A stretch of 64,000 bases of DNA from Adineta vaga. Taxonomy: Eukaryota; Rotifera. Under the pieces are notes generated by a model, which saw only the letters and a program-made list of their open reading frames with translations, did no database searches and was not told the origin of the DNA. Position numbers and translations under genes: made by a program. Below, piece by piece: positions 11,707 to 23,900 of this stretch. Within the stretch, counting starts at the first letter, position 1. Every line of letters begins with the position of its first letter. The stretch covers positions 14,942,001 through 15,006,000 of the forward strand of contig CP075493.1 of the NCBI GenBank assembly GCA_021613535.1, given 5' to 3'.

Positions 11707-12523
11707 TTAATTCGCATTGTTTTGCTGTTGTTCACTATTTGGAATACGTTTACGAAGGTCAGAATATGTGTTTTCAATAGATTCCTTCAATATTATATCT
11801 TGTGTATCAAAGCTTTGAGTAACCTTTAAAAAAGGAAAAGAAACATGCCAAATAGAAATATATATTCGAAAATATGTTTACCATTCCATATAGGTTATTT
11901 AGTTTGTCAAGACGCTCAAGAATTTCATTGGTAAGGTCATTAACAGTATAGACATGCGATCATCGTTGATCGTCGGATCGACGACCGGCACGGATGAGCC
12001 AACTTGTTCTGTAGGTAATGGTACGATATCTTGTGTAATGTCATCCAACGAATCTGCTATATCGTCTAAATTAGAAGATGTTCAAATAGTAGATTGGCAA
12101 AAATGTTTTCTTCTCGTTTAAAAACACCCATACACGCTCACATTTCCTTTTTAAAGCGAAGAACGAGCGAATATTTACCAGAATTTTTTGGACTTGTCGA
12201 TGATTCAGATGGAAACGCTTCAAATATTGTATTTTCATTTGCTTGAATAGGTGTAAATCCGTGATTCTCTGCTTCATTCACTTCTATCCATGGTGTATCC
12301 GATTGTCTGATGAAACAAATGGATAAAAACGATCTCTTTTTTCATTCTAATTATTACATTTTTTCTATTGATTGTTGACGAAACTTCAATGAAATACTAT
12401 TTTTCCGTGACAACTGACGGTTTTGTAAACCTAAATTATTAACTGGTGTATCGATGGTTGAATGTTCAAGAACATCGTTTTCATTACGAAATGAACTAGC
12501 CCTTTCATTTGAAATCGTATCGG
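11707..12523 (-). pseudogene. Duplicated 3' fragment of the WDR62/MAPKBP1-like gene
   Basis: Nearly identical to 20943-21762, the last exons of the WD40 gene. It encodes the segment VNEAENHGFTPIQANKNT, the linker ending VPVVDPTINDDRMS, and the coiled-coil end NEILERLDKLNNLYGM to RIPNSEQQQ. The similarity stops sharply at 12523 (copy B 21762), just before sequence of a dead retroelement. There is no 5' part, so this copy cannot make the protein. It shares with the other copy a frame break at about 11950 (between the DDRMS and NDLTNEI segments), so that lesion predates the duplication or is an unrecognised splice. A few substitutions separate the copies. Confidence 0.8.
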
Positions 12524-12525
12524 CA

Positions 12526-12933
12526 CTAGGTCAATTCGTCGCATGGATAATTAGCCGGATATCCATTCAGTTCGCTGATAAATTCAATAAATTCAAATTC
12601 TTCATGCAACTGTTTATATGAAGAACATATTCTAATTGCCCTATAAACCATACTACTTATGGTGCTGATTTTATATGAGTGTGGTACGTATGATTTCCAT
12701 TTAGTTAATAATCCTGTATATGTTGGTTTTCTGTATATTGTTGTAGAGAATGAATTTAATATATGATATGAACTTCTATCAATGGTACAATGATAGAAAT
12801 CTTTGGTATTAGATGTTTTAATTTTCGATGAACAATTATACGTATTATATGTTCTGGTGCTATGGTTATTATTAAATTCAATAGATGAAATACTGGATAG
12901 TTTATTATTTGACAAAGTGTTAAATTTATTCAA
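12526..12933 (-). pseudogene. Reverse-transcriptase C-terminal (thumb) fragment, Penelope/LINE-like
   Basis: The 135-codon frame ends with a recognisable RT thumb segment: FSTTIYRKPTYTGLLTKW, then YVPHSYKISTISSMVYRAIR, ICSSYKQLHEEFEFI and a final ELNGYPANY. 'YRKPTxTGLxTxW ... RA..ICSS' is typical of Penelope-like and some non-LTR retrotransposon RTs. The catalytic palm with its Asp-Asp motif is absent, so this is a remnant. It ends precisely where the duplicated GPCR/WD40 segment begins. The upstream part is Asn/Ser-rich and fits the neighbouring low-complexity frame. Bdelloids carry Athena-type Penelope-like elements near chromosome ends; assignment to Athena here is inference. Confidence 0.6.
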
Positions 12934-12964
12934 TGATTTTGTTTCAATGTGACTTATTGTTGAC

Positions 12965-14023
12965 TCATTTCCATTTATGTTTGTGTTGTGTTGCTATATC
13001 AGTATTACTTGTATTTAAATCTGATAGCTTATTTGATCGATCAACTGTTCCCTGGTCGACAGATCCCGTCGGAACCAGAACATTCCGGCAATTTCATGGA
13101 AGCAGGATTCCGAACCAGATATTTTCGGATTTTTCCGCTCGCTTCTGACTAACTTTCAGTCGTTTTCAGACAATTCCGACTGGAACTGTCTGGAATATCC
13201 TCGGAAAGGAGTGATTTCCGACAGGTTCCGTGCGGATCCGTAGCCGGGAAACATCGTCCTGGGTTGCATTTAATGGATTCTTATTTAAACTATTCATGGA
13301 TAAATTTAATGATTGATTTATATTATGGTTTGATTGAACTTTATTAGAAATATTATTGTTTATATGTAATATATTTAAATGATTAAATGGATTATTAGTC
13401 AGATCAAAAGTGACTGTATTATATGATTTGGATTCATGATTGATAGTTTTATCTAGCATAGAATTTGTATTGGTTGAGTTAATTCTCTTATCATTATCTA
13501 ATAATAATTCATTTTCTATTCTATTGTTTAGATTAGTTGTTCTATTAGTATTTGTTGGTATGATATCTATTCGACTATTTAAATCAATTAATGTTGTATC
13601 ATATGAACTATTATTTACAATGATATCTGTATGTGTTAATGTTAATGGTTGATTTATATAAACGTTGGATGTCAAATGATGAACATTAATGTCACTTGTA
13701 TTTGATGTGTTACAAAAGTTAGTTGTTCTATTGTTAGAATTATATCTGTATATATTATTTGATTTAGATTCAAGTAAAATTTTGGTATCTGGAGTAATGA
13801 TAAGATCCTTTGAATTAATATCAATATTCTTGTCAAAGTTAAAAATCAATTTCTTATCTGAATCTTTTATTAAATCTGAAAACAATTTTTTATTATTTTG
13901 TTTGATAGATGGATTGATATTATTGTTATTAGTCAAGATATTTGTTGCATTTTTATTGGTTGTGTTTGTTTGATCATTATGTGTATTATTATTATTATTA
14001 TTAGATTTATTATTTACACTCAT
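12965..14023 (-). pseudogene. Asn/Thr-rich low-complexity ORF, probable degraded retroelement ORF, interrupted by an insertion
   Basis: Reads on the minus strand from 14023 as an extremely Asn-rich polar protein (NNKSNNNNNNTHNDQTN at the N-terminus). At 13263 it runs into a 214-base GC-rich insert. Leaving out the insert lets the frame continue (SNKLSDLNTSNTDIATQ) to a stop at 12965-12967. The downstream RT-thumb frame (12526-12933) is in a different frame, so the unit is decayed. Upstream of 14023, Asn-rich codons continue with stops (near 14150-14230). I recognise no domain. Its place next to an RT remnant suggests a gag-like or linker ORF of the same element, but this is inference. Confidence 0.5.
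13050..13263. mobile_element. 214-bp MITE-like insertion with short terminal inverted repeats
   Basis: It is visibly more GC-rich than the AT-rich flanks. The left end reads CCCTGGTCGACAGATCCCGT and the complement of the right end reads CCCAGGACGATGTTTCCCGG; these match imperfectly over about 20 bases (CCCWGGWCGA at the tip). It is flanked on both sides by TT, which may be a 2-base target duplication. Removing the element plus one TT restores the Asn-rich reading frame that it interrupts. The interior has repeated GGAAC/GTTCC and TCCGA/TCGGA words that would fold. It has no coding capacity. Class unknown. Confidence 0.6.
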
Positions 14024-15521
14024 TATTGATTTCTTTTTCGTATCTATTAATGATTTAATAAATGAATTGATCTTTTGATTATGATCTGTATTTGAAGATG
14101 TCGAACTATTTATATTATGATTTGAATTGTTGTTTAATTCATATTATTTCTATTAGAATTTTGTCGTTGATTATTATTGTTATTGTTGTTCTTAAAGTTT
14201 TTCTTTCTTCCATTATTATTAGATTAAATAGAAGAAGATCTAAATGATTTATCTTTATGTTCTTTTGTTTGTTCAACCTGATAAGAAGGTTTTTTTGTCA
14301 GTATATTTTAATCGTGTTGATGTGAAATAATTTAAATAATTAATAAATAAAGACAGAAGGTAGAATGGTAAAATGCTCATTTTTTTCAGGTTCGAATAAA
14401 AAAATCGATAGAAAGCTCCTAGACGAATGAAGTTAAAATTATCATTTGTGATATAAACTAAAGTCTTGTAAGGGTGTTTATAAAGTTTCTGATTGGCATA
14501 TAGAACAGTCGATTTTTTCTTTCTTTAATCCTTTCTCTTGCTGTCTTTATGAATCATTTAACATCTGGTCTTGAAAATGAAGTGTTAATCCTCGAAACTT
14601 CGACTAATTTTGTCAATTTTTCTTTTTGTAAATTAATATTATTTATTAAATATATTATAATCATTATAATAAATTATTATTTATTATTTTTAATTAAAAT
14701 TTGAAATTAAATATTTAATGAAAAAATGTAAAGCTGCTGTAATAATTATTAAATATAATTTTTCGTGTTCCAGTTTCGCCTTTCTCATCCCATTGCAAGT
14801 CAACATCTGTAAATGAGAGGCAATAGCGATGTCTCCAAAACAAGCGCAAAACTTTTATATGTTTCTCATTTCATAAATATTTGCTGTGGACAATTTTGAT
14901 CATTCGTTTGCGTTCTCTGTACGTCCACATATAATTACTGTAGTTCTTCCTGTGTTGAAAGGAAATCTTTTGAGCTCAACTTTCCGTCGCTCTGCTCATT
15001 TCATATTTTTCTGTTTTATTCTATTGCTGAATAGTTCCTCATTATTATATTTTCATGTTAATCTATTCTATCTTTTTGTAAATCTTTGTGCATTGAATAA
15101 TAAAGAAGTAAACTTCTTTCATTTTATTACTAAGAATCAAGGACTCTGCTGGATATAAAAACTCGATAAAGGACAACACACAATGACAAGATGGAAAAAA
15201 AAGATAAGTGAGTGACTTTTGTATTCTCTATATTGTAAAACGCTCTCCTTCTACAATAATATTTGCCCATCGTTTTGCGTTTTTTTTATCTCCGGCATTG
15301 TGTTCGCACGACGACATCCTCAAGACAGAAGGCAAAAAAATTACTTTTACCTCCAGCAAATAAACTTGCGCAGTTATCGATGTTGACTATAAAATATGTT
15401 TCTTCCCCAGTACATGCAACTGATAGCCTAAAAATACAAGTCATTTTACTACTGACGTAGTAGCGTATAAAATATTACGTATTACGTGGATTCATTTTGC
15501 AGTATATATATAGAGAGAGAA
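14024..15521. other. Very AT-rich intergenic region
   Basis: 14024-14230 continues the decayed Asn-rich sequence. 14640-14760 is nearly pure A/T. Small plus-strand ORFs at 14886-15460 have no domain or exon context. The last 100 bases (TATAAAATATTACGTATTAC) are a plausible promoter for the ART gene starting at 15522. Confidence 0.5.
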
Positions 15522-17865
15522 ATGGGTGCAGATCATAGTAACCACGAGAACTGTAATGATCATAATGATAGTTCATCTTCTGAATCCAATGAAATCGAGA
15601 ACACAAATTCGATCAGTCAAACAACGGAAGAGAATTCTGTAGTAAAAAATGAGAAAGCACAATTCAATACGGCTGATGGTAAGTGTCCTACTTCTATTCT
15701 TCAATAGTAGAGTAATGATAGTCACTATCATTCATAGATTTAACACTCGAAAGCAAGTATGGTATGTTGGAGATATTGCTTAATGCTGCTGGCATAACCT
15801 TTCATATTCATCCGGCAAATATTAATCGACAAGTATTACCACTTGTTTACATTGAAGGTTCCGATGAGTATAAAATTATATGGTTGCATGATGAGAAACT
15901 TGATAAAGCAATAAAAGAGCAAACACAAACGGAATTATCGCTTCTTTTCAAACAAATATACATTTTTGATGATGTCGAAAGTTGTATCGATTTTCTTCTT
16001 TCACTTGATACAAATTCCGATCGTTTGTTTTTTATTTCAAATCTTGTCTATGATGACAAAGTAAGTTTCAAATGTTGAAATAATACTCATACCCGTATTA
16101 TTAATTCTTTATTCATAGTTTGTCGGCTCGATCTCCCTCTTAATTGATGATGAACATCCTATATCAATAATTCTACGACAATTCAAATACGAACATCATA
16201 TTCATGGTCATATATTAGATTTGCTGTCTATGAATTATATTCATTACTTAGGTGAAAAGTTTCTAAGTAGTAAAGTCGAAGATGAGAATAAGATAAATGT
16301 GACATTTGATACCAATCAAAGTTCTCACCAAACTATTTTTCTTAAATCACCATTACTATCATCGAAGATTACTTTGGATGTACTTATCAATGGTCTTACG
16401 TCAGTTTTTGATTCATTTACAGTTTTTGAAAACCAACTAGAATGTTTACAATATATGAATTCGATCAACCTAACAATTGTCAACGTATATCTGATCGTGT
16501 GCTGTTCGGAAGATCTTGCAAAGTTTCAAAACGTTAAGAATGTGAAGAAAATCTATCAAATCAATTCGGAAGAAATAGATAAATTTATACTTGGCATTCG
16601 TAATGATGTACGCGCTGAAACTGCTCTACCAGTTCGTCTTATCGAGAAATCTGTGCAGTATATCAACGACAAATACACTCCGTATATTTCTTTGATGGCG
16701 AATTTAGATTTATACTTGACTTTAACGCGTGATGTACAAGATCGAGAACGAATGAAACAAGAAATGATAACTGAATGTAAGCGTGTTTATCAAGATAATG
16801 AACAACAATTAAAATGTATTGAAGAATTTGATAGGAACTATGAGATACAAAAAGAAGGCAAAGCAATCTATTGGTATACACGTAAGTATAAAATTGTATA
16901 AGGATATTTTTACGTTGACAAGAAAATGACGTTTCGTACTATTTTTAATTAATTATATAATTTCTTCTTCAGGTGATTGCTTTCTTTATCGATTGATCAA
17001 TCGAGTCCTTCGTACATATGATCCAGATCTTATTTATCCTTATCGTTTCTTTATCAATGAACTCAACGATGAAATCACCAGTATAGATCGGCACTATTGT
17101 AATGAAGTTGATGATTTGATCGTTTACCGTGGACAAGGTTTGACTCATTCAGAACTTCACTATCTTCAATACAAAGTTGATCAACTCCTTGCATTATCTA
17201 GTTTTACGTCAACCACTATTGATCGAGAAATGGCATTAGGATATGCAATTAGTTCTGGAAATGATCAAGTTGTTCCAGCTTTATTCGAATTCCATCTTCA
17301 TCCGACGATAAATAATACACGTCCATATGCATATGTTGCTGAATATAGTGCTTTAACTAATGAGTATGAAGTCTTGCTTACATATGGCATTATTTTTCGT
17401 CTGGTTTCTATAACTTACGACTGTAAACAAAATGTTTGGATCATAGTAGGTCATCTTCTTCGCCTACAAAATCATGACATTAAGAATTTATTATCGAAAA
17501 GAAATGAAAATCAATTTAAATTGAATACTTTTGATGCAGACACTTGTCACTATCATAAAAAGAAACGTGAGCTGTCAACTAGTTGTCCACATAATACCGA
17601 CTTGCCTTCGTCGGAATCTATGCAATCAAAAGATTTACCATGCGTATTTGACTTTTTTGATAGTGATGGTACAGACGATGGCGTGCATCCCACATTATGT
17701 TTATTAGTACGTACAATCCTTCATTTATTTACTACTAGAAAGTCAACCGATGGTGAAAATAGTCTGACTCTAAAAGAAGAAATCAATATTACTAGAAATT
17801 ATTTAGATTACTTATTCAAATTATATGAACTTAGATGGTGTCGATCGTCTCTTTCACAAAATTAA
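15522..17865 (+). CDS. ADP-ribosyltransferase (R-S-E ART fold) with N-terminal receiver-like region
   Basis: Four exons: 15522-15678, 15738-16060, 16119-16881 and 16973-17865, all GT-AG and in phase. The N-terminus (MGADHSNHENCNDHND) is acidic and disordered. The next ~330 residues contain two repeats of a pattern seen in bdelloid ART proteins, with strands like IYIFDDVESCIDFLLSL and FTVFENQLECLQYMNSI. The ART domain in exon 4 has all three signature elements: VYRGQ (Arg), SSFTSTT (Ser-Thr-Ser) and NEYEVLL (ExE), so an arginine-type mono-ADP-ribosyl transfer is likely. After it come ~130 residues without a known domain. The stop is TAA 17863-17865. Targets are unknown; no signal peptide suggests an intracellular enzyme. 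Unlike the ART-like gene at 6.3-7.5 kb, this copy looks complete. Confidence 0.82.
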
Positions 17866-17943
17866 CAAGACATTTTCAACAAATGATACACTATGAACAT
17901 TTTATTCAGTAAAAGAGTTTCTAAGAATATCATTATTAGTGAA

Positions 17944-17990
17944 GAGTGAAGATGTAAATCTTCTTATGTTTTACATCCTCACTCTCAAGA
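17944..17990. repeat. Imperfect palindrome (15-base arms)
   Basis: GAGTGAAGATGTAAA at 17944-17958 pairs with TTTACATCCTCACTC at 17970-17984 with one mismatch. It is followed by TCAAGA. It fits the TCTTGAG...GTG palindrome family. It lies 80 bases after the ART stop codon, so it could also act at the RNA 3' end. Confidence 0.6.
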
Positions 17991-18590
17991 AATATTAATT
18001 CAATGAAACGTGTGACAATGAATATAATATTGATTACTCTTTTATCATTGATTTTATTGCTAGTTGTTGAAGTTTCTAATTATGGATTATATAATTCAGC
18101 ACTATTATTTGAGATCACAACACATATTCTGCTATAGTTCGTGAATGTCAATTTTATCATTTATTAGGAAATTCTAATTAGAAAATACACATTGAAGAAG
18201 AATGACTACATAATTTATCTACGATAAAAGATTTATCAAACGGCAAATGTTAGCATCCTTTTTCTCGAACCTAATCTATGGACACTGCACATAAGATGAA
18301 CGGACAATTATAATCAACTTAATAAAATTTCCTACTGACTAAAGATTTAACGTTTGCTATAATCTAATAGGTTAGGTTAGTATCAGTCGCATTCATTCTT
18401 ATACTCTTTAATCATAAAATAAAGTGTGCATACAAATAGACCATTTGAGACATTCGGTTCTATATTAATATTATCGATTTATTTATTTGTAATATTATAT
18501 GTTGAGAAGGCTCACATCTCCTTCAATAGTTGGATTTAATGGATTTAAGCTACATAATTATATAACTCACCTGTTTGCTGAGCAATAGTA

Positions 18591-19255
18591 GTCGTGGGTG
18601 AGGGTGTGTGGGTGTGGGGTTTGAGGGGTGGATGATGATATGAGTGAGAGAAGAAGTATTAGTATCCCCATCCCCATCCCCATATCCTCAACTTCATCCC
18701 ACATTCTCACCTTTCCGTTTCACCCCCTCCCGTCACAAAAACCCGATGCTTCGAGCCTATCACATTGTCCAATCATCTTCGTAAGACACAACTTCACAAC
18801 CACCTGATGATACTTTTGAGCGAAGTTGAAACACGTTGTAATCTACTTGACTCACCTACACACACACATCCTCAAGATTAACAACTGCATGATAAATCAA
18901 TCGTCTTAACAACAATTCTGTTTAACTGTTTTGTTATTTGACTGAAAAAACTTTCAGATATTTATATGATCAAAGATCGCATGACTAATGTATTGTTATA
19001 ATAACGGTCCTACTCAATTATTTTTTATTTAAGAGACTTTACATAATAATGTGAAAAAAAACAAGGCAATATGATACAATGCCTATTTCACGTGAAGTAA
19101 TAAGAATCTGTTTCGCCGGAAACAAGATCAGATCAAGAACAATGTGAATTTCATACTAAGATATGTGTAAATACGTTTATTTCTAATGAAATACAACACT
19201 TAAGAAGGATGTGAAAACAATTACAGTTAGAGAACAATAATTAGAAATGAATACA
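18591..19255. repeat. Duplicated 3' flank, copy 1 (partner 29031-29673)
   Basis: Shares with 29031-29673 the G-rich head (GGGTGTGGGGTTTGAGGGGT versus GGGAGTGTGGTGTTTGAGGG), then GGATGATGATATGAGTGAGA, a CCCCATCCCCAT tract with more units here, and several hundred further bases leading into the end of the GPCR gene. It has a G-rich arm at the left and TCCTCAAGATT at 18869-18879 as the reverse arm. Confidence 0.8.
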
Positions 19256-20400
19256 TTAATCCCTTTTTGATGGTCTTATTACATTATCAGTCGTGACCAT
19301 ATTCGTTCTTCGTTGACATCTGAACAGATTTGCTAATTCTCGACGAAACAATGGACTTGATAATGTAAATAAATAAAAACTTGTACATGCAGCTGTGATT
19401 GATAATAAACCACTGAATATTAAGAAATAACCTATCTTTAGCAGCCTGTAGTGCATCTGTTACTACATTGATTCTCAGCGCTACATAGAAGTATGACACT
19501 GAGACAGGTGTTGATAACAAACCAAAATAAAGACACTGAACAAGCATCATTCTAGTTAACTGTCGATCCGTTGTTTTTCGACGTGCCAATCGATTTTGTA
19601 TAGGTGCAACACATTCATTTGAAGTTTGTAGTTGGATATTATCTGTCCGTGCTCTTCTCACTACTTGTCGAACATGTCGAATAGTGAGTAAGCCAAAAAT
19701 GAGCATGCATAACGATGGACCCAAACTGAATATCAATAAATTCCAAATCCCATTAAAAAGTGGATACGTAGTTTGAGTTCCAGGACATTTGACATTTGCT
19801 TGGATGTTTTCAAATTGAATTGGAACATAAAGATAAAATAATCCAACAACTACAATGACGAACACAGTCGCCCGGTGTGTCATACGAAGATTACTCCATT
19901 CTCGCACACTTTTGGATGTTGAACTGCATAGAAATCTGTAAGAAGTAAAAAGAATATTTTTCAAACTATGCATAAACGAGAAGATATTTACCGATCGATT
20001 GACGCGAGAACAATAAACCAAGATGTATTACATCTACAATGAGAAGAATAGAAAATTCTTTTCTACAAAGATCAAATTCTTACCTGGAACAATAGACAAT
20101 AAACGAAAGTATTTTACATGATAAAGTTGAATATCCGAATGGATTGTAATTAGGATAAATATTTTGAAGAAGACGAAATAGAATATTGACATAAATACAA
20201 AATATTCCACTGATAGTTGCTGCTAAAAAGTAACGTGTACATGGATTTGAACGTAGAGGTGGACGGGTAAATACATAAACATTCAATGCATTACCAACAG
20301 TTCCAAGCAAGATCAATGAATATGACCAAAGTTGATAAAAAATAAGATTCGCATTGATTAATGAATTGATTTCAGCACGACTCACATTTGATAAGGACAT
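19256..20400 (-). pseudogene. Rhodopsin-like GPCR, tandem copy B, frameshifted before TM7
   Basis: Exons 20084-20400, 19992-20033 and 19935 downward; same structure as copies A, C and D. TM1-TM6 are intact and the DRF motif across exons 2/3 is kept. Near 19414 there is one extra base (CACTGAATATT where A has CACTGATATT and D CACTAATATT). The reading frame then changes and gives an unrelated tail (IQWFIINHSCMYKF), so TM7 and the C-terminal tail are lost. The original frame (GLLSITAACTSFYLFTLS to PSKRD) is still preserved downstream to 19256. That suggests a recent lesion or an assembly indel. The N-terminal half is closest to copy D, the middle of exon 3 to copy A. Confidence 0.7.
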
Positions 20401-20942
20401 TTTCTAATTCAAGAACAATTATACAACTAGAAAATAAAGTTCAAATTTTTTCTTTCCTTTATTAATAAAAACTATTGTAACAAACATCATAGAGAAATTT
20501 TGTTGTTCATAGGAATACACGTATTTATCAAATAATTATATGTATACGTCACTTCGACATCTCTCTCTCTCTTTCTGACCTTTTTGATGAAATACAGATG
20601 AAAAGCTTTCATAATTAAAATTTATTTTTATATTAAATCAAGCCATTAATATAATTGAAGTGTTTCAATACTTCAAAGAAGAAAATACTTCGTTGGAACG
20701 TATAAATTAATGCCCATCTAAAAGATAATTATAAACTGTTAAAGATATTTATTAATCGACATTCTTTCCTTGTGATAATTATTCAAAATTTTATACTTAT
20801 ATAACTGAAAAAGAAAAATCGAGGGTGTGGGTGAGAGTTTTTTTCTAATCCACAATCATCATCCCTCCCAATATCAAACTTTTCATTTCAAATAGATAAA
20901 TCAATTTCTAAAATAACAACAAAGTTATGAATATGTTTGTTA
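20401..20942. other. 5' flank of GPCR copy B, shared with copy A
   Basis: Counterpart of 11124-11706. It contains the G-rich element beginning GAGGGTGTGGGTGAGAG at 20821. No coding sequence seen. Confidence 0.65.
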
Positions 20943-23900
20943 TTAATTCGCATTGTTTTGCTGTTGTTCACTATTTGGAATACGTTTACGAAGGTCAGAA
21001 TATATGTGTTTTCAATAGATTCCTTCAATATTATATCTTGTGTATCAAAGCTTTGAGTAACCTTTAAAAAAGGAAAAGAAACATGCCAAATAGAAATATA
21101 TATTCGAAAATATGTTTACCATTCCATATAGGTTATTTAGTTTGTCAAGACGCTCAAGAATTTCATTGGTAAGGTCATTAACAGTATAGACATGCGATCA
21201 TCGTTGATCGTCGGATCGACGACCGGCACGGATGAGCCAACTTGTTCTGTAGGTAATGGTACGATATCTTGTGTAATGTCATCCAGCGAATCTACTGTAT
21301 CGTCTAAATTAGAAGATGTTCAAATAGTAGATTGGCAAAAATGTTTTCTTCTCGTTTAAAAACACCCATACACGCTCACATTTCCTTTTTAAAGCGAAAA
21401 ACGAGCGAAAATTTACCAGAATTTTTTGGATTTGTCGATGATTCAGATGGAAACGCTTCAAATATTGTATTTTTATTTGCTTGAATAGGTGTAAATCCGT
21501 GATTCTCTGCTTCATTCACTTCTATCCATGGTGTATCCGATTGTCTGATGAAACAAATGGATAAAAACGATCTCTTTTTTCATTCTAATTATTACATTTT
21601 TTCTATTGATTGTTGACGAAACATCAATGAAATAATGTTTTTTCGTGACAACTGACGGTGTTGTAAACCTAAATTATTAACCGGTGTATCGATGGTTGAA
21701 TGTTCAAGATCATCGTTTTCATTACGAAATGAACTAGCCCTTTCATTTGAAATCGTATCACCATCTAGATAAATAAACGTAGAATTCATGTTCTAGTCGA
21801 ATAAAGCGAAGAAATAACCTTCATCAGATAAAACTGATTCATTCTCTTTCGGACCAATCATTAGAACAAATGATCTAAATAGTTTTTTTTCTTTCTTATT
21901 TATGGAAAATAAATACGACTTTTATATTTACTCTTCATTCGTCAATTCAGTCTCGCTTGACTAAAAATAGATAGATCGTTTGCAAACGAAAACGGTATTT
22001 TCGATTCAATACATACTACCGTAGAAAGTTCAGAAGGTGTTTCAATAACACTCGATGCCTATAATCAGACTAAAATATGCTTTTAATCATAATCGTTATA
22101 TCAAGTTCAACCTGTAGCAATGGTTCACAAACTTCAATTCTAAACAAAAGAAGGTGATAAGAAAAATCTAAGTTTGACAATCATCCGACTTTGATCGAAA
22201 ACTTGACGATAAGAATAATTTTCATATAGAAATACAACTAAAATTTTCGAACTGCAAAACAGAACCAGTCTAAACAATCGAATTGATGATACCTATCACC
22301 CACTATCGAATACAGACGATGTCCATCATGACTAAATTTCAAATCGTTAACGTCTTTATCATGGGCGTATAAGGATGCAATACATTCTTATGTTTTCAAA
22401 TCCCAAATATAAATATATTTGTTTAAACGTGATGTTGCTAAATATCTGCCAGATGCATCAATATAAATTTTAATTAAATAACCATCTTTGTCACTCGTTG
22501 GGCATTTCCATGTTTGAATTTGTTTACCGTCTTCAATATTATATACTCAGAACATCGAAAATAAAGAAAAGGTTTAATTTTGAGAATAAACAGAATATAA
22601 CCTTATAATTCGATCTCGACAAGTTGTATAAATACGATCACGTTGATGATCGATTGCTAAATTGTGAAATTTATAATGTTCAAAAATATTACGTAAACGA
22701 GCAAATTGATATATTCCATTTTCATTCTAAAGGAAAAAGAATATATATATATATATATATATAGACTCTTTCTCTTCCACGTGTAACATTGCATGTGAAA
22801 TAAAACTCAAACTTACTTTCGATATTGTTTGAAATATCAATGATTTATCAGCACTAGCAGATATTAATCCTAGTTTGAAAGTTATAGGCGACAATGTAAA
22901 GCGAACAGCAGTTACAATTGCTGAGTGATCAGCGAATGTTGTAATTAATTGATAATTTTTTAATGCATCAAATATATGGATATTTCCGTCAAGACCGCCA
23001 ACTTTAACTACAGATCGAATTCGTTTCTTTCGTTCTAAATTTCATTCATTATACCTTGTTTTGAATTATCTTCATTTAAATAAATAATCTTCGTTAATGT
23101 TTCATTAATTGTATTGTCAGTCTGAGATGATGCTGAATCTAAATTCACTTCATCATAATTGAAAGACCAAAATCGTACAGTATTATCAGATAACGATGTT
23201 ATCAATGCTAATTGATTTGTCTGAAATAAGTGAGTTAGAAGAAGTGTTGAATCATGTAGAACCAATTTTTAATTCAATTGCCCAACCATATTCTGAATGT
23301 TACATATGAGTTTCACGTTTTTCTATTGATTGACTATTCGTGATATCCCAAATATAGAAACTATGATCATTGTAAAAACACGTTATCTAAAATAGGAAAA
23401 CGTATTCGATAAAATAAAAAAGCAATCGTGTAACTTGCCAATGATTTAACTTCATCTACACAAACAGCTATTACATTCGGAAAAGAAGTAGAACGTAGAT
23501 TGTTACCGATAAGATTTTTGTTTGCATTATTGTTTGAAGATCGATTCTTACTTAAAGATTTCTATGAGCAAGTAATTTTCGATTTTTATCAAATTGACAG
23601 ATAAGACCATTCGTACTTGCCGTCCACAAACCACATCAATAAAGAAATTTAATTTATGTTCACCTAAGATTGGTTCATTTCCAAGCAATGGTGAAACACT
23701 ATCCTATTAGAAACAAAGCTGATCGTTTTCAGAAGAACACAAATCAAAGATAAATCGATAATATTAGATTTTATATTATCGAAGAAATTGAAATAATAAA
23801 ACTTCCTTTCGGGTAAATCTCTCGAAAAAATAGATCATCATACAGTTGTTTTTGGAATAAAATTCCAGAATTTAACATGATGATGACCAATTGTGACAAA

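Larger units (their letters stand above)
17866..19255. other. Intergenic region with palindromic elements and a flank duplicated downstream of GPCR D
   Basis: No gene seen. It contains a strong inverted repeat at 17944-17984. The segment 18591-19255, the 3' flank of GPCR copy B, is closely repeated at 29031-29673. Confidence 0.6.

Noticed and set aside
13440-13973. Two long plus-strand ORFs (70 and 94 codons) of Val/Leu-rich protein
   Set aside because: They are the antisense of the Asn-rich low-complexity frame; Asn codons (AAT/AAC) read backwards give Ile/Leu/Val.
14886-15460. Plus-strand ORFs upstream of the ART gene
   Set aside because: No domain or in-phase splice into the ART exons; the ART gene has its own good start at 15522.
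18690-18720. CCCCATCCCCATCCCCAT as a telomere or CRISPR-like repeat
   Set aside because: Only two to three short units, copied at 29097; it is a small microsatellite within a segmental duplication.
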